A DNA stretch of 64,000 nucleotides from Candidatus Desulfovibrio gallistercoris (GTDB lineage Bacteria > Desulfobacterota > Desulfovibrionia > Desulfovibrionales > Desulfovibrionaceae): positions 1 to 64,000 of the forward strand of contig DWYJ01000037.1 in the NCBI GenBank assembly GCA_019118745.1. The letters run 5' to 3'. Under the pieces are notes generated by a model, which saw nothing but the letters and a program-made list of their open reading frames with translations, was not told where the DNA came from and did not search any database. This document shows, in pieces, positions 9,868-19,154 of the stretch. Position 1 is the first letter of the stretch. The number at the start of each line of letters is the position of its first letter. Position numbers and translations under genes: made by a program.

Positions 9868-11142
9868 CTAGAACGCCACCTTGCGGGCGGCATCCAGGGC
9901 CTTGTTGAAATCGTCGTCCGTATGGGCAAAGGACACCATGCCGGTCTCGAAGCCGGAAGGCGCCAGATTGATCCCCTGCTCCCGCATCTGCTTATAGAAG
10001 GCGGTAAAGAGCTTCTGATCGCACTTCTGCGCGTCGGCAAAGTTCCGCACCGGCGTCTCGCTGAAATAGGGGCAGAACATGGAGGCGATGGTAGGCATCT
10101 GGATGGGCACGCCCTTGGCGGCCAGGATGGAGGCCAGCTCCCCGGCAAAGGCGGCGGTGCGGGCTTCCAGGGCGGCATAGTCCTGACGGCGCAGCTCGCG
10201 CAGGGTGGCCATGCCCGCGGCCATGGCCAGCGGATTGCCGGAAAGCGTGCCGGCCTGATAGACCTCGCCGCGCGGGGCCACATGCTCCATGTAGGTCCGG
10301 CGTCCGCCGAAGGCCCCCACCGGCAGGCCGCCGCCGATGATCTTGCCGAAGGTGGTGAGGTCCGCCTCGATGCCGAAACGGGCCTGCGCCCCGCCGAAAG
10401 CCACGCGGAAACCGGTGATGACTTCGTCGAAGATGAGCAGGCTGCCGTGGGCGCTGGTCAGTTCGCGCAGGCCTTCCAGAAAGCCCGCCGCAGGCAGCAC
10501 AAGGCCCATGTTGGCCGCCACCGGCTCAACGATGACCGCCGCAATGTCCTTGCCGTGCGCCGCGAAGAGCTCACGGACGGCGTCCAGATCGTTATAGGGA
10601 GCCAGCAGGGTGTCGCCCACCACGGCGGCGGGAACGCCGGGCGTGCCGGGGATGGCGAAGGTCGCCACGCCGGAGCCTGCCGCGGCCAGGAAGGGGTCGG
10701 CATGGCCGTGATAGCAGCCGATGAACTTGACCACCTTGTCCCGGCCGGTCACGCCGCGCGCCAGGCGCAGAGCGCTCATGGTGGCTTCGGTGCCGGAATT
10801 GACCATGCGCACCATGTCCAGGGTGGGCATGTCGGCCACCACTTCCTCGGCCAGGACGACCTCGTCCGGGCAGGGCGCGCCGTAGCTCGTGCCGCGGCCC
10901 GCGGCTTCGCGCACGGCGGCGGTCACGGCGGGATGGTCATGCCCGAGGATCATGGGCCCCCACGAGAGCACGAAGTCCACATAGTCGTTGCCGTCCACAT
11001 CGCGGATATGGCCGCCGTGGGCTTCGGCAATGAAGAGCGGCAGGCTGTCCACGTTGTGACAGGCCCGGACCGGGCTGTTGACCCCGCCGGGGATGACGGC
11101 GCAGGCTCTGTCGAAAAGCTGGCTGGAAGTGCTGTTGTCCAT
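9868..11142 (-). CDS. hemL: Glutamate-1-semialdehyde 2,1-aminomutase
   Basis: [72 protein letters not shown]. Confidence 0.97.
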   Translation of the reverse strand: MDNSTSSQLFDRACAVIPGGVNSPVRACHNVDSLPLFIAEAHGGHIRDVDGNDYVDFVLSWGPMILGHDHPAVTAAVREAAGRGTSYGAPCPDEVVLAEEVVADMPTLDMVRMVNSGTEATMSALRLARGVTGRDKVVKFIGCYHGHADPFLAAAGSGVATFAIPGTPGVPAAVVGDTLLAPYNDLDAVRELFAAHGKDIAAVIVEPVAANMGLVLPAAGFLEGLRELTSAHGSLLIFDEVITGFRVAFGGAQARFGIEADLTTFGKIIGGGLPVGAFGGRRTYMEHVAPRGEVYQAGTLSGNPLAMAAGMATLRELRRQDYAALEARTAAFAGELASILAAKGVPIQMPTIASMFCPYFSETPVRNFADAQKCDQKLFTAFYKQMREQGINLAPSGFETGMVSFAHTDDDFNKALDAARKVAF

Positions 11143-11151
11143 TGCGGCTCC

Positions 11152-11628
11152 TTAAAAGTAGGTCATGGAGATTTTTTTCAGTTCCCGCAGGCTCCGCAGC
11201 ACGGCATACGGGCCGAGGGGAGCCGCGGCGGCCAGTTCCCGCACCACATCGAGGCATTCCTGCTCGCTGCGGCCGTGGATCATGGTATAAAAGGTGTAGG
11301 GCCAGTCTTCCGCCGGGCTGGGGCGGTAGTAGGAATGAGAGATATGCGGATTCTGCGCGGCCACCTTGCCGCAGGCATCCACCTTGTCCGCATCCACCTG
11401 CCAGGCCACCATGGCATTATGGTTCCAGCCGGTTTTCTGATGCTTGATGCTCGCCCCGAAGCGGCGGATGGCCCCCGACTCCCGCAGCTCCTGCAGAAGG
11501 GCAAGCACCTCCTCTTCCGTGCTGCCCGTCTGGGCCGCCATATCGGCATAGGGGGTGAGACTGTCGGGAAGATCGGCCTGCGCGATGCGCAAGATGGCGC
11601 GTTCGGTCTCGTTGAAGGTCCGGCTCAT
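11152..11628 (-). CDS. Siroheme decarboxylase subunit (AhbA/AhbB, AsnC-like)
   Basis: AsnC/Lrp-like HTH plus [24 protein letters not shown] and [17 protein letters not shown]; adjacent to hemL. Confidence 0.8.
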   Translation of the reverse strand: MSRTFNETERAILRIAQADLPDSLTPYADMAAQTGSTEEEVLALLQELRESGAIRRFGASIKHQKTGWNHNAMVAWQVDADKVDACGKVAAQNPHISHSYYRPSPAEDWPYTFYTMIHGRSEQECLDVVRELAAAAPLGPYAVLRSLRELKKISMTYF

Positions 11629-11695
11629 ACTGCCTCCCTGGCAAGGAGCATCCGGGGGGGCAGACCTGCGGGCCTGCCTCTCCAGACGCGAAACG

Positions 11696-11725
11696 CCGCG
11701 CCGGTCGTCATGCTCCGGCGCGGCA
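11696..11725 (-). terminator. Hairpin 3' of the 11753-12307 gene
   Basis: gccgcgccgg-tcgtcatgct-ccggcgcggc; no clear T-tract. Confidence 0.35.
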
Positions 11726-11752
11726 GTCGAGGATTCGTCGTCTCCTGCCGAC

Positions 11753-12307
11753 CTAGCGGCTGAAGGAACGGGTAAAGAGTTCCTGGATGGCCTGCCGCCC
11801 GTTGGCTTCGAGGAAGCGGGTGCCCGTAGCGGCAAAATGCGCATGCGTGATGAGCGGATCCTTCACTTCGGTCCAGACATCCTTTTCCCAGGCAAACCAC
11901 GCATCGCGCGGCTGGTCGAACACCAACAGAGGCTTGTTGCAGATCTTGGCGAATTCCGCCCCCCAGCCGGTGCCGCCCTTGACGGTGTCGTCAGGCTGGA
12001 TGGCGCCCACCACGATGACCTGGTTGCCGCTGCTCACCTGCCAGCAGATGGATTGCAGCACCTTGCGGAACAGGGGAGCGCGGGTATACTCACGGTTCAT
12101 CAGCTTGGAAACATAGCTCAGGCTCACGTCCTTGAGGGCCAGCTCTTCGCTGGTCAGCACACGCACGCCGCGCTTGCGCTCCATCTGATGGCCTTCAAAG
12201 CTGTAGTTGACCTCTTCGATGCCCCAGCTTTCGGCCAGGGCCCCGAAAAACTGCTCGGTTCCGGCAGCGCCGCCGCTGTAAAGCACACATTGTTTGGGAT
12301 CGAGCAT
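11753..12307 (-). CDS. Conserved hypothetical protein, SLOG/Rossmann-like
   Basis: [19 protein letters not shown]...[41 protein letters not shown] resembles nucleotide-binding SLOG-type motifs. Confidence 0.5.
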   Translation of the reverse strand: MLDPKQCVLYSGGAAGTEQFFGALAESWGIEEVNYSFEGHQMERKRGVRVLTSEELALKDVSLSYVSKLMNREYTRAPLFRKVLQSICWQVSSGNQVIVVGAIQPDDTVKGGTGWGAEFAKICNKPLLVFDQPRDAWFAWEKDVWTEVKDPLITHAHFAATGTRFLEANGRQAIQELFTRSFSR

Positions 12308-12410
12308 ATTGCCTCCTGCTGTGTTGAATCCCTTGCGGACAATGATGTGTTGCATCATGGCAGAAAAGCGCCCTGACGGCAAGGCGTCATGCCCGCCCGC
12401 CCCGCTGCCG

Positions 12411-12986
12411 TCAGCGGCTGTAAGTCACGGTCAGACTGGCGCTGCCGAGCACCTTCCCGTAGCGGGAGAAGCCGGCCATGGCGGGCAGGGTCTGCGGGGT
12501 CACGCCGATGTCGGCCGTATCCAGCGCGTAGACCGTCACCACATAGCGATGGGGCTTGTCGCCGGGCGGGGGGCAGGCGCCGCCGTAGCCGGGCGCGCCA
12601 AAGTCCGTCAGGGACTCCACGGCCCCGGCGGGCAGGCTCTTGCCGGCGCTGGCGTTGAGCTTGAGGCTGCGCACGTCGGCCGGGATGTTGGAGACGACCC
12701 AATGCCACCAGCCGCTGCCCGTGGGCGCGTCAGGGTCATAGACCGTGACGGCGAAGCTCTTGGTGCCCTTGGGCGGATCGCTCCAGACCAATTCGGGAGA
12801 GATGTTCTTGCCCGTGCAGCCGAAGGCGTTGAAGACCTGCTCCGTCCCCATGACGCCGCCGTCCTTGAGCTGCGGACTGGTCAGGGTAAAGGGCTTGTCC
12901 GCGGCAGAGGGGGCCGCGCAGAACAGGGAAAGGGAGAGGGTCGCGCCGGCGGCGCAGGCAAGGAGGGAACGCGCGCTGAATTTCAT
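12411..12986 (-). CDS. YbhB/YbcL family PEBP (Raf kinase inhibitor-like), secreted
   Basis: Signal peptide; CTGKNISPELVWSDPPKGTKSFAVTVYDPDAPTGSGWWHWVVSNIP. Confidence 0.93.
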   Translation of the reverse strand: MKFSARSLLACAAGATLSLSLFCAAPSAADKPFTLTSPQLKDGGVMGTEQVFNAFGCTGKNISPELVWSDPPKGTKSFAVTVYDPDAPTGSGWWHWVVSNIPADVRSLKLNASAGKSLPAGAVESLTDFGAPGYGGACPPPGDKPHRYVVTVYALDTADIGVTPQTLPAMAGFSRYGKVLGSASLTVTYSR

Positions 12987-13012
12987 AGTATATCACTCTG
13001 TTTAGGGTGTGG

Positions 13013-13040
13013 AAAAAACCCCGAAGGCAGGGCTTCGGGG
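13013..13040 (-). terminator. Rho-independent terminator of the RRM protein gene
   Basis: Minus strand ccccgaagccctgccttcggggtttttt. Confidence 0.85.
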
Positions 13041-13053
13041 CAGTCCTTACGCC

Positions 13054-13320
13054 TTAGTAGCGGGGCGGACGGGGGGCGCGGGGTTTGGCTTCGTTGACGC
13101 GAAGCGTACGCCCACCGAAGTTCTGGTTGTCCAGAGCTTCAATGGCGGCCTCGGCGGCAGCGTCATCCATTTCAACAAAACCGAAACCGCGGGCGCGGCC
13201 GGTTTCGCGGTCATTGACAAGCTTCACGGAATGCACGTTGCCGTACTCGGCGAAGAGGTCGCGAACCTGCTCTTCGGTAGACGACCAGGGAAGGTTCCCC
13301 ACATAGATGGACTTGGACAT
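13054..13320 (-). CDS. Glycine/arginine-containing RRM RNA-binding protein
   Basis: KSIYVGNLPWSSTEEQVRDLFAEYGNVHSVKLVNDRETGRARGFGFVEM (RNP2/RNP1). Confidence 0.95.
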   Translation of the reverse strand: MSKSIYVGNLPWSSTEEQVRDLFAEYGNVHSVKLVNDRETGRARGFGFVEMDDAAAEAAIEALDNQNFGGRTLRVNEAKPRAPRPPRY

Positions 13321-13726
13321 GAAAAAACACCCTCTCAAAAAAGCAGTCTTGCCGCGCGCTCTCTCCCATAAACCTCATATCAGCACGCGACTGTTGATAT
13401 GACAAAAGCATGCTTTCTGTGCCTTGTCAACGCGCAAGACAAAAAATGCAGCGCGCAAAGCGGCTTGCATGAACGTTTTGGCGGCGATTCTGGAGGGACC
13501 GGCAAAAGTAGTGCCAGTTTGTTACTTTGTGAAACGTTGATTTTCCAACGGGATGACGGCACAAAGTGATTGTGCGCACAAACGGCCTGCCGAAAGGGAA
13601 GAAAAAGCGCCGGGCGTGCGGAGCCGGCCCCCGGACAGCACGCCGGTGCCGCCCGACGGCCACAAGAAAAGCGCTCCGGCAGCCGCTCCCGCCCGCCGTC
13701 ATCGGCAGGCGAAGAGCACCGCGCGC

Positions 13727-13838
13727 GGCGGCGGCACAGCGCAGCCCGGCCCAAACCCAGCGGAGAACCCACGTTTTTCGCGAAACGACAGGTCGAAGGC
13801 TTGGGAACCGCGAAGCGCTTCCACGGGAAAATGCTCTA
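13727..13838 (-). repeat. Dispersed repeat family 2, copy 1 (TAGAGCATTTTCCCGTGGAAGCG...), starting at the dnaB stop codon
   Basis: Similarity by eye to 18935-19052 and 47660-47795. Confidence 0.65.
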
Positions 13839-15302
13839 AACGGCGTTCTCGGACGGAGAAGGGACCCAGTCTGGAGCAAGATCCTCGAAAGCCGTGTAGG
13901 GAGAAACGTACATGAGCTCGGCGACGCCCACCGGCCCGTTGCGCTGCTTGCCGATGATGATCTCCGCCACGCCCTTGGGCGGCCGTTCGGCCGGTTTGGT
14001 GTAGCGGTAGACGTCGTCCCGGTAGACGAACATGATGACGTCGGCGTCCTGCTCGATGGCTCCCGATTCGCGCAGGTCGGAGAGCATGGGCCGCTTGTCC
14101 CCGCGCTCTTCCACCTTGCGGTTGAGCTGGGAGAGCGCCACCACGGGCACGTCCATCTCCTTGGCCAGCCCCTTGAGCGACCGCGAGATCTCCGAGATCT
14201 CCAGTTCGCGCGAATCCACCCGCCGCCCGGCCCGCATGAGCTGGAGGTAGTCCACCACCACGAGGCCGAGCCCCTTCTCCGTCTTGAGACGGCGGGCGCG
14301 GGAGCGCAGTTCCAGCGTGGACAGGGCGGGCGTGTCGTCGATGTAGATGGGCGCTGCGGAGATGGTGTCCGCCGCCTGGGACAGATGGGCCCATTCGGCG
14401 TCCGTGAGCAGGGCCGGACGCCGCATTTTGGAGACGTCCACCTTGCCCTGCACGGCAAGCATGCGCTGGACGAGCTGTTCCTTGCTCATTTCCAGCGAAA
14501 AGACGGCCACGGGGACGTTCTGACGGATGGCGGCGTGCAGGGCCATGCACATGGCAAAGGCCGTCTTGCCCATACTGGGACGGGCCGCCACGATGATGAG
14601 GTCGGATTTCTGGAGGCCGGAAGTGAGCTTGTCCAGCCGGGCATAGCCGGTGGTGACGCCGGTGATGAGATCCTGCGTGCTGGCCATGCGGGACAGATTG
14701 TCGAAGACGCGGGCCACCAGCTCCCCGGCGTCGGAGAAATCCCGGCCCGTGGTGCGCTGCGAGATGGCGAAGACCGCCTGTTCCGATTCGTCCAGCAGGC
14801 TGCCCACATCGCGCGAGGCGTCGTAGCAGTTGCCGATGATGCCGGAGCAGGCAGTGATGAGGTTGCGCTGCAGGGCCTTGTCCCGCACGATGCCGGCGTA
14901 GTATTCCGCATTGGCCCCGGAGACCACGGCCTGCGAGAGCTCGCCAAGATACACGGCCCCGCCCGCCTCTTCCAGCGCGCCGCGCGAACGGAGCTGTTCG
15001 GCCAGGGTCACCAGATCGATGGGCGCGCTCTTGCGGTAGAGGTCGAGGATGGCGGCAAAGATGGCCGTATGCGCAGGGAGGTAAAAATCCTCCGCCGTGA
15101 GGATATCCACGACGACATGCAGCACGTCGGGCCGCATGAGCACGCCGCTGAGCACGGCCTGCTCCGCTTCCGCGCTGTGCGGCGGCACGCGGCGCAGCAG
15201 ATCCGCCTCGGCGTTGCGGCTGCCCGCTCCCCGGCCGGAAAAAGGAGCGCCGCCCCCGGCTCGGGAGCCGGAGGCGGCGTTGTTGTCGGATGGTGTGGCC
15301 AT
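13836..15302 (-). CDS. dnaB: Replicative DNA helicase DnaB
   Basis: ARPSMGKTAFAMCMALHAA (Walker A), VFSLEMSKEQLVQRML, VVDYLQLM, ALSQLNRKVE. Confidence 0.97.
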   Translation of the reverse strand: MATPSDNNAASGSRAGGGAPFSGRGAGSRNAEADLLRRVPPHSAEAEQAVLSGVLMRPDVLHVVVDILTAEDFYLPAHTAIFAAILDLYRKSAPIDLVTLAEQLRSRGALEEAGGAVYLGELSQAVVSGANAEYYAGIVRDKALQRNLITACSGIIGNCYDASRDVGSLLDESEQAVFAISQRTTGRDFSDAGELVARVFDNLSRMASTQDLITGVTTGYARLDKLTSGLQKSDLIIVAARPSMGKTAFAMCMALHAAIRQNVPVAVFSLEMSKEQLVQRMLAVQGKVDVSKMRRPALLTDAEWAHLSQAADTISAAPIYIDDTPALSTLELRSRARRLKTEKGLGLVVVDYLQLMRAGRRVDSRELEISEISRSLKGLAKEMDVPVVALSQLNRKVEERGDKRPMLSDLRESGAIEQDADVIMFVYRDDVYRYTKPAERPPKGVAEIIIGKQRNGPVGVAELMYVSPYTAFEDLAPDWVPSPSENAV

Positions 15303-15307
15303 ACGCC

Positions 15308-15817
15308 TTATTCGGCGGCGGTTTCCGCAGCGGCTTCAGCCGGGGCGGCTTCCGCTTCGGCAGGCTCTTCCGGCTTGTCGGAGATGACCTTCACCGGCAC
15401 CGTGGCGATGATGCTGGCGTGCAGGCGCACGCGCACCGGATGCTCGCCAAGGCTGCGGATGGGGGCATCCAGCAGGATGCGGCGGCGGTCCACTTCCACG
15501 CCAAGGGCGGCAAGAGCGTCGCCGATGATGGTGGAGGTGACGGAGCCGTACAGCTTGTCGTTCTCGCCCACATGCATGGGGATGACGACTTCCAGAGCTT
15601 CCAGGCGTTCGCAGACGGTCTGGGCTTCGGCGCGCAGGGCGTCCATGCGCTCCTGCAGCTTCTTGCGCTCCAGTTCGAACACCTTGAGGTTGGCTTCGGA
15701 GGCCACCATGGCAAGGCCCTGCGGCAGCAGGAAGTTGCGGCCGTAACCGGGGCGCACGTTCACCACGTCGCCAAGATTGCCGAGATTTTCCACATCGGCG
15801 CGAAGAATCAGTTTCAT
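15308..15817 (-). CDS. rplI: 50S ribosomal protein L9
   Basis: MKLILRADVENLGNLGDVVNVRPGYGRNFLLPQGLAM. Confidence 0.97.
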   Translation of the reverse strand: MKLILRADVENLGNLGDVVNVRPGYGRNFLLPQGLAMVASEANLKVFELERKKLQERMDALRAEAQTVCERLEALEVVIPMHVGENDKLYGSVTSTIIGDALAALGVEVDRRRILLDAPIRSLGEHPVRVRLHASIIATVPVKVISDKPEEPAEAEAAPAEAAAETAAE

Positions 15818-15827
15818 GTGCGCCTCC

Positions 15828-16091
15828 TTAGATCATGCTCTTTTTCTTGACGCCGGAATCATGGGTGGCCGTGTAGATGAGCAGGGCCATCTGGCGGGCG
15901 CGCTTGATTTCGGTGGTCAGCAGACGCTGGTGGTGCGCGCAGGTGCCGGTGATGCGGCGGGCAATGATCTTGCCGCGCTCGGTGATGAAATCACGCAGCA
16001 CGTCGGGACGCTTGTAGTTCAGGGGCAGGTCCTTGTCCGCGCAGAAACGGCAGAACTTGCGACGCGGGGCAAATTTTTTCTTGAAAGCCAT
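15828..16091 (-). CDS. rpsR: 30S ribosomal protein S18
   Basis: [62 protein letters not shown]. Confidence 0.97.
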   Translation of the reverse strand: MAFKKKFAPRRKFCRFCADKDLPLNYKRPDVLRDFITERGKIIARRITGTCAHHQRLLTTEIKRARQMALLIYTATHDSGVKKKSMI

Positions 16092-16393
16092 TACGCGACC
16101 TCCACTTCGTCAGCCAGCTTGACGGTCACGAACTTGAAGATGCCGTCGGTGATGCGAATGTTGCGCTCAAGTTCGGCAACGAGCTGGGCCGGGGCATTGT
16201 ACACGAGGCGCACATAGTAGCCGCGCATCTGCTTGCGCACCGGATAGGCCAGATCGCGCATGCCCCAGTGATCCACTTCTTCCATGACGCCTTTTTCACG
16301 TTCCACCACACCGGTAAGGGCGGCAAGGATGCCCTCGCGGGTCTCGGCGGAAAGCTCCGGCGAAAGGAGGAGCAGGGTTTCGAATTTCCGCAT
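16091..16393 (-). CDS. rpsF: 30S ribosomal protein S6
   Basis: [65 protein letters not shown]. Confidence 0.97.
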   Translation of the reverse strand: MRKFETLLLLSPELSAETREGILAALTGVVEREKGVMEEVDHWGMRDLAYPVRKQMRGYYVRLVYNAPAQLVAELERNIRITDGIFKFVTVKLADEVEVA

Positions 16394-16452
16394 GGTTATC
16401 TCCTTTTGGACTGATCAGCCCGCGACCTTCCGGCGCGAGCAAGGAACGGGAC

Positions 16453-16481
16453 TCATTACCCTGATTCCCTCCACCTGTCAA
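16453..16481 (-). promoter_or_regulatory. sigma70-like promoter for rpsF-rpsR-rplI(-dnaB)
   Basis: Minus strand TTGACA-N17-TAATGA. Confidence 0.65.
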
Positions 16482-16602
16482 GCGCTTTCGCCCGGCGGGG
16501 GGCGTCCCGGCGGCCTGCGCCGGAGCGTACGACGCCAGGACAGCCCGTACAGGGACGGAGCTCTCCCTCCCTCAAGCAGGCGACGGATAGCGCCGACAGG
16601 CC

Positions 16603-17682
16603 CTACAGCAGGCGCACGCCGTCCTCTTCCACCAGCACGGTGTACTCCCAGCGCACGCCGCCCCATTCCGGATAGTAGAGGCCCGGCTCCACGGTCACCA
16701 CCATACCGGGGCGGAGCACATCCTCCCGCTGTGAGGAAAGGGAGGGGGCCTCGTGGGTCTCCAGGCCCACGCCGTGCCCGAGCCCGTGGGTGAAGGCCTC
16801 CGCTGTGCCCGCCTTCTCGAAGACCGCGCGGGCCGTGGCGTAGACGTCGCACATGCGCACGCCGGGGCGCATCATGTCCAGCGCGGCCTGCTGCGCCGCC
16901 TGCACGAGCTCCAGCGTCCGCGAGAATCGGGCATGCGGCCTGTCGCCCACCCAGAAGGTGCGCGTCTGGTCGGAGCAGTAGTCATCCACACGGCAGCCCA
17001 CATCCACGAGCACGGGGCAGTTTTCCGTCACGCAGGCCTCGCCGGGGATGGCGTGCGGCAGGGCGGCATTGGGCCCCACGGCCACGATGCCCGCAAAGGC
17101 CTGCTCCGACGCGCCGTTCTCCCGGAAGAAACGTTCCACGAGCCAGGCCAGTTCCCGTTCGCTGCGGCCGGGGCGCAGTTCCTCCTCCAGCCAGCGCAAC
17201 AGCTCGTGGTTCAGGGCGAAGGAGCGTTCAAGGGCCGCGATCTCCGCGCTATCCTTGATGAGGCGCAGCTCTTCCACCAGACCGTCCGCGCCTTCCAGCG
17301 TGAAGGCCCTGCCTGCCCGTTTTTTCAGGGCGCGGGCAAAGTCGAGGCTCACCGCGCGGGCCTCCAGGCCGATGCGTCCGCCGCAGCGCCGCAGCAGCCC
17401 GGCCAGTTCACCGGCGGTATCGTGCCCGTAAACGAGGATGCGCTCCCCGTCCCAGAGGCGGGCGGCCGCGTCCTTGTAACGGGCGTCCGTGGCCAGCCAG
17501 TCCCGGCCGTCGGCGCAGATGACCAGACGCCCGGCGCTTTCGTTGCACTGGGGATCGTGCAGCTCGAAGCCGGAAAGATAATACCGGTTGGGGGCCCGGC
17601 TCACGAGCAGGGCGTCCAGCCCCCGCTGCCGCAAAAGATGCCGCAGGCGTTCCCGCCGGGCGGCGAACATGTCGTGTGTCAT
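16603..17682 (-). CDS. M24 family Xaa-Pro aminopeptidase
   Basis: VDVGCRVDDYCSDQTRTFWVGD, FTHGLGHGVGLETHEAPSLS, GMVVTVEPGLYYPEWGGVRWE. Confidence 0.95.
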   Translation of the reverse strand: MTHDMFAARRERLRHLLRQRGLDALLVSRAPNRYYLSGFELHDPQCNESAGRLVICADGRDWLATDARYKDAAARLWDGERILVYGHDTAGELAGLLRRCGGRIGLEARAVSLDFARALKKRAGRAFTLEGADGLVEELRLIKDSAEIAALERSFALNHELLRWLEEELRPGRSERELAWLVERFFRENGASEQAFAGIVAVGPNAALPHAIPGEACVTENCPVLVDVGCRVDDYCSDQTRTFWVGDRPHARFSRTLELVQAAQQAALDMMRPGVRMCDVYATARAVFEKAGTAEAFTHGLGHGVGLETHEAPSLSSQREDVLRPGMVVTVEPGLYYPEWGGVRWEYTVLVEEDGVRLL

Positions 17683-17992
17683 GACGGTATCCTCAAAACA
17701 AATGGCGTCGTGCAGGCCGGACCGCGGCAAGACTGCGGCGAAAAGCGCCACGCCCGCGGCGTCCGCGCCTGACGGGGAGCGATGCTACCCCATGCCCGCG
17801 GCAAAGGCCAGAGCGCGCCGCCGGCCTGCCCGCACGGCGTGCGACGCCTTCGCCACCGCCTCCGCCGCCCTGCCTGACGCTGGCCCTGCACCTGGCTCCG
17901 GCCCCCGTCCCGACGACCGCCCGACAGGCTCCATTTTGCCCCGACACAAGGAGCGCTACTGATAACCATTTGAAATAAAAGGAGAGTTCAGC

Positions 17993-18021
17993 TTGACATG
18001 GGGATTTGTCTGGGGCATACT
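17993..18021 (+). promoter_or_regulatory. sigma70 promoter of rlpA (TTGACA-N17-CATACT)
   Basis: -35 17993-17998, -10 18016-18021. Confidence 0.7.
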
Positions 18022-18162
18022 CTCCCCCACTTAGGAGGAGTATCACCCGTAAAGGCAAACCCCGTCTGGCGGTCCCCGACCGCAGACCGAGTGGGTCGCT
18101 TTCATGCGACCTGCGCCGACCGTGCTAGGGAGGCGCACCTGTACTTCAGCAAAGGAGACCCC
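18022..18162 (+). ncRNA. Structured 5' leader of rlpA (candidate cis-regulatory RNA)
   Basis: About 140 nt with hairpins gtctg-gcggtc-ccc-gaccgc-agac, ggtcgc-tttcat-gcgacc and gcgcc...ggcgc; contains the string AAAGGCAAACC. Confidence 0.45.
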
Positions 18163-18834
18163 ATGAAATTGATGCGCAGGCTTGCCATCTGTGCGGCTGC
18201 CGTGGCCTGTATCGGGCTCGCCGCACCGCTGGCCGTTCATGCGAAAGAGACGGCCCCCACCAAGAGCAAGGCCGAATCCCGCAAGGAAAAACGGAAAAAA
18301 TCTCCCACCGCCGAGAAGACCCAAAGCGCCGATGCCAACCGTGACGTCTGGCTGGAGCGCGCCCGCAAATCCGACTTCCTCCTCGGCAAGGCTTCCTACT
18401 ACAGCCCCGAATTTCACAACAAAAAGACGGCCAGCGGGGTCGGTTACGATATGTATACCTTCACGGCGGCACATCGTACCCTGCCCATCGGCACCGTAGT
18501 GCGCGTCACCGACGAACAGTCGGGCAAGAGCGTCATGGTGTGCGTAACCGACCGCGGCCCCTTCACGCGCGGACGCATCATCGACCTTTCTTATGCGGCG
18601 GCCGACAAGATCGACATGCGCCGCCGCGGCGTCGGCAATGTGCGGCTGGAGGTGGTGAGCGATGCCGACGGCACGCCGCTCTCCACGGATGAAGCGTATT
18701 ATGTGCGGTTCCGCAGCCTGGACAAGGCGGAGACCGTGGGCCCCTTCCGGGCTTTCGCCGATGCAGCCGCCATGCATGAAGCCATGCGGCAGGCGCATCC
18801 CGATGCGGAAGTGATCCTCGAAAAGGCCCAGTAA
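18163..18834 (+). CDS. rlpA: Septal ring lytic transglycosylase RlpA family protein
   Basis: Signal peptide; GKASYYSPEFHNKKTASG...TLPIGTVVRVTDEQSGKSVMVCVTDRGPFTRGRIIDLSYAAADKI. Confidence 0.9.
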   Translation: MKLMRRLAICAAAVACIGLAAPLAVHAKETAPTKSKAESRKEKRKKSPTAEKTQSADANRDVWLERARKSDFLLGKASYYSPEFHNKKTASGVGYDMYTFTAAHRTLPIGTVVRVTDEQSGKSVMVCVTDRGPFTRGRIIDLSYAAADKIDMRRRGVGNVRLEVVSDADGTPLSTDEAYYVRFRSLDKAETVGPFRAFADAAAMHEAMRQAHPDAEVILEKAQ

Positions 18835-18856
18835 GGCTTTTTTGCCGATTTCCGGG

Positions 18857-18888
18857 GCCGTCCTCCCACAGGAGGGCGGCCTTTTTTC
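18857..18888 (+). terminator. Rho-independent terminator of rlpA
   Basis: ggccgtcctcccacaggagggcggcctttttt. Confidence 0.9.
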
Positions 18889-18934
18889 GTCGCCGGCACC
18901 TCGTGAGCATGCTGCCGTTGAGAAAGGCAGCATG

Positions 18935-19052
18935 CGAGACGGCGGCACAGCGCCACCCGGCCGAAAACAGGCGGGAAAACCGCATTTTTGCCGTGAAGCG
19001 CCAGGCCGTATGCTTTGAAACGCAACGCGCTTCAAACGGGAAATGCTCTTGG
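18935..19052 (-). repeat. Dispersed repeat family 2, copy 2
   Basis: Minus strand agagcatttcccgtttgaagcgcgttgcgtttcaaagcatacggcctggcgcttcacggcaaaaatgcggttttcccgcc...ggcgctgtgccgcc. Confidence 0.65.
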
Positions 19053-19154
19053 CCGCCTCTGGTCTTTTGGCAGGCCTTCGGCTAGACTTTCGCCCGCTTG
19101 CCCTGTCCAGACGTCCGCCGGACGCCCCTTGCCTCTTTTTGCCGAGGATGACCG

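Noticed and set aside
18022-18162. Calling the rlpA leader a TPP, FMN, cobalamin or ydaO riboswitch
   Set aside because: Core conserved strings of these classes (CTGAGA, GCCACTG, ACAGCTAACC, etc.) are absent; only the GEMM-like AAAGGCAAACC is shared, so left as unclassified leader
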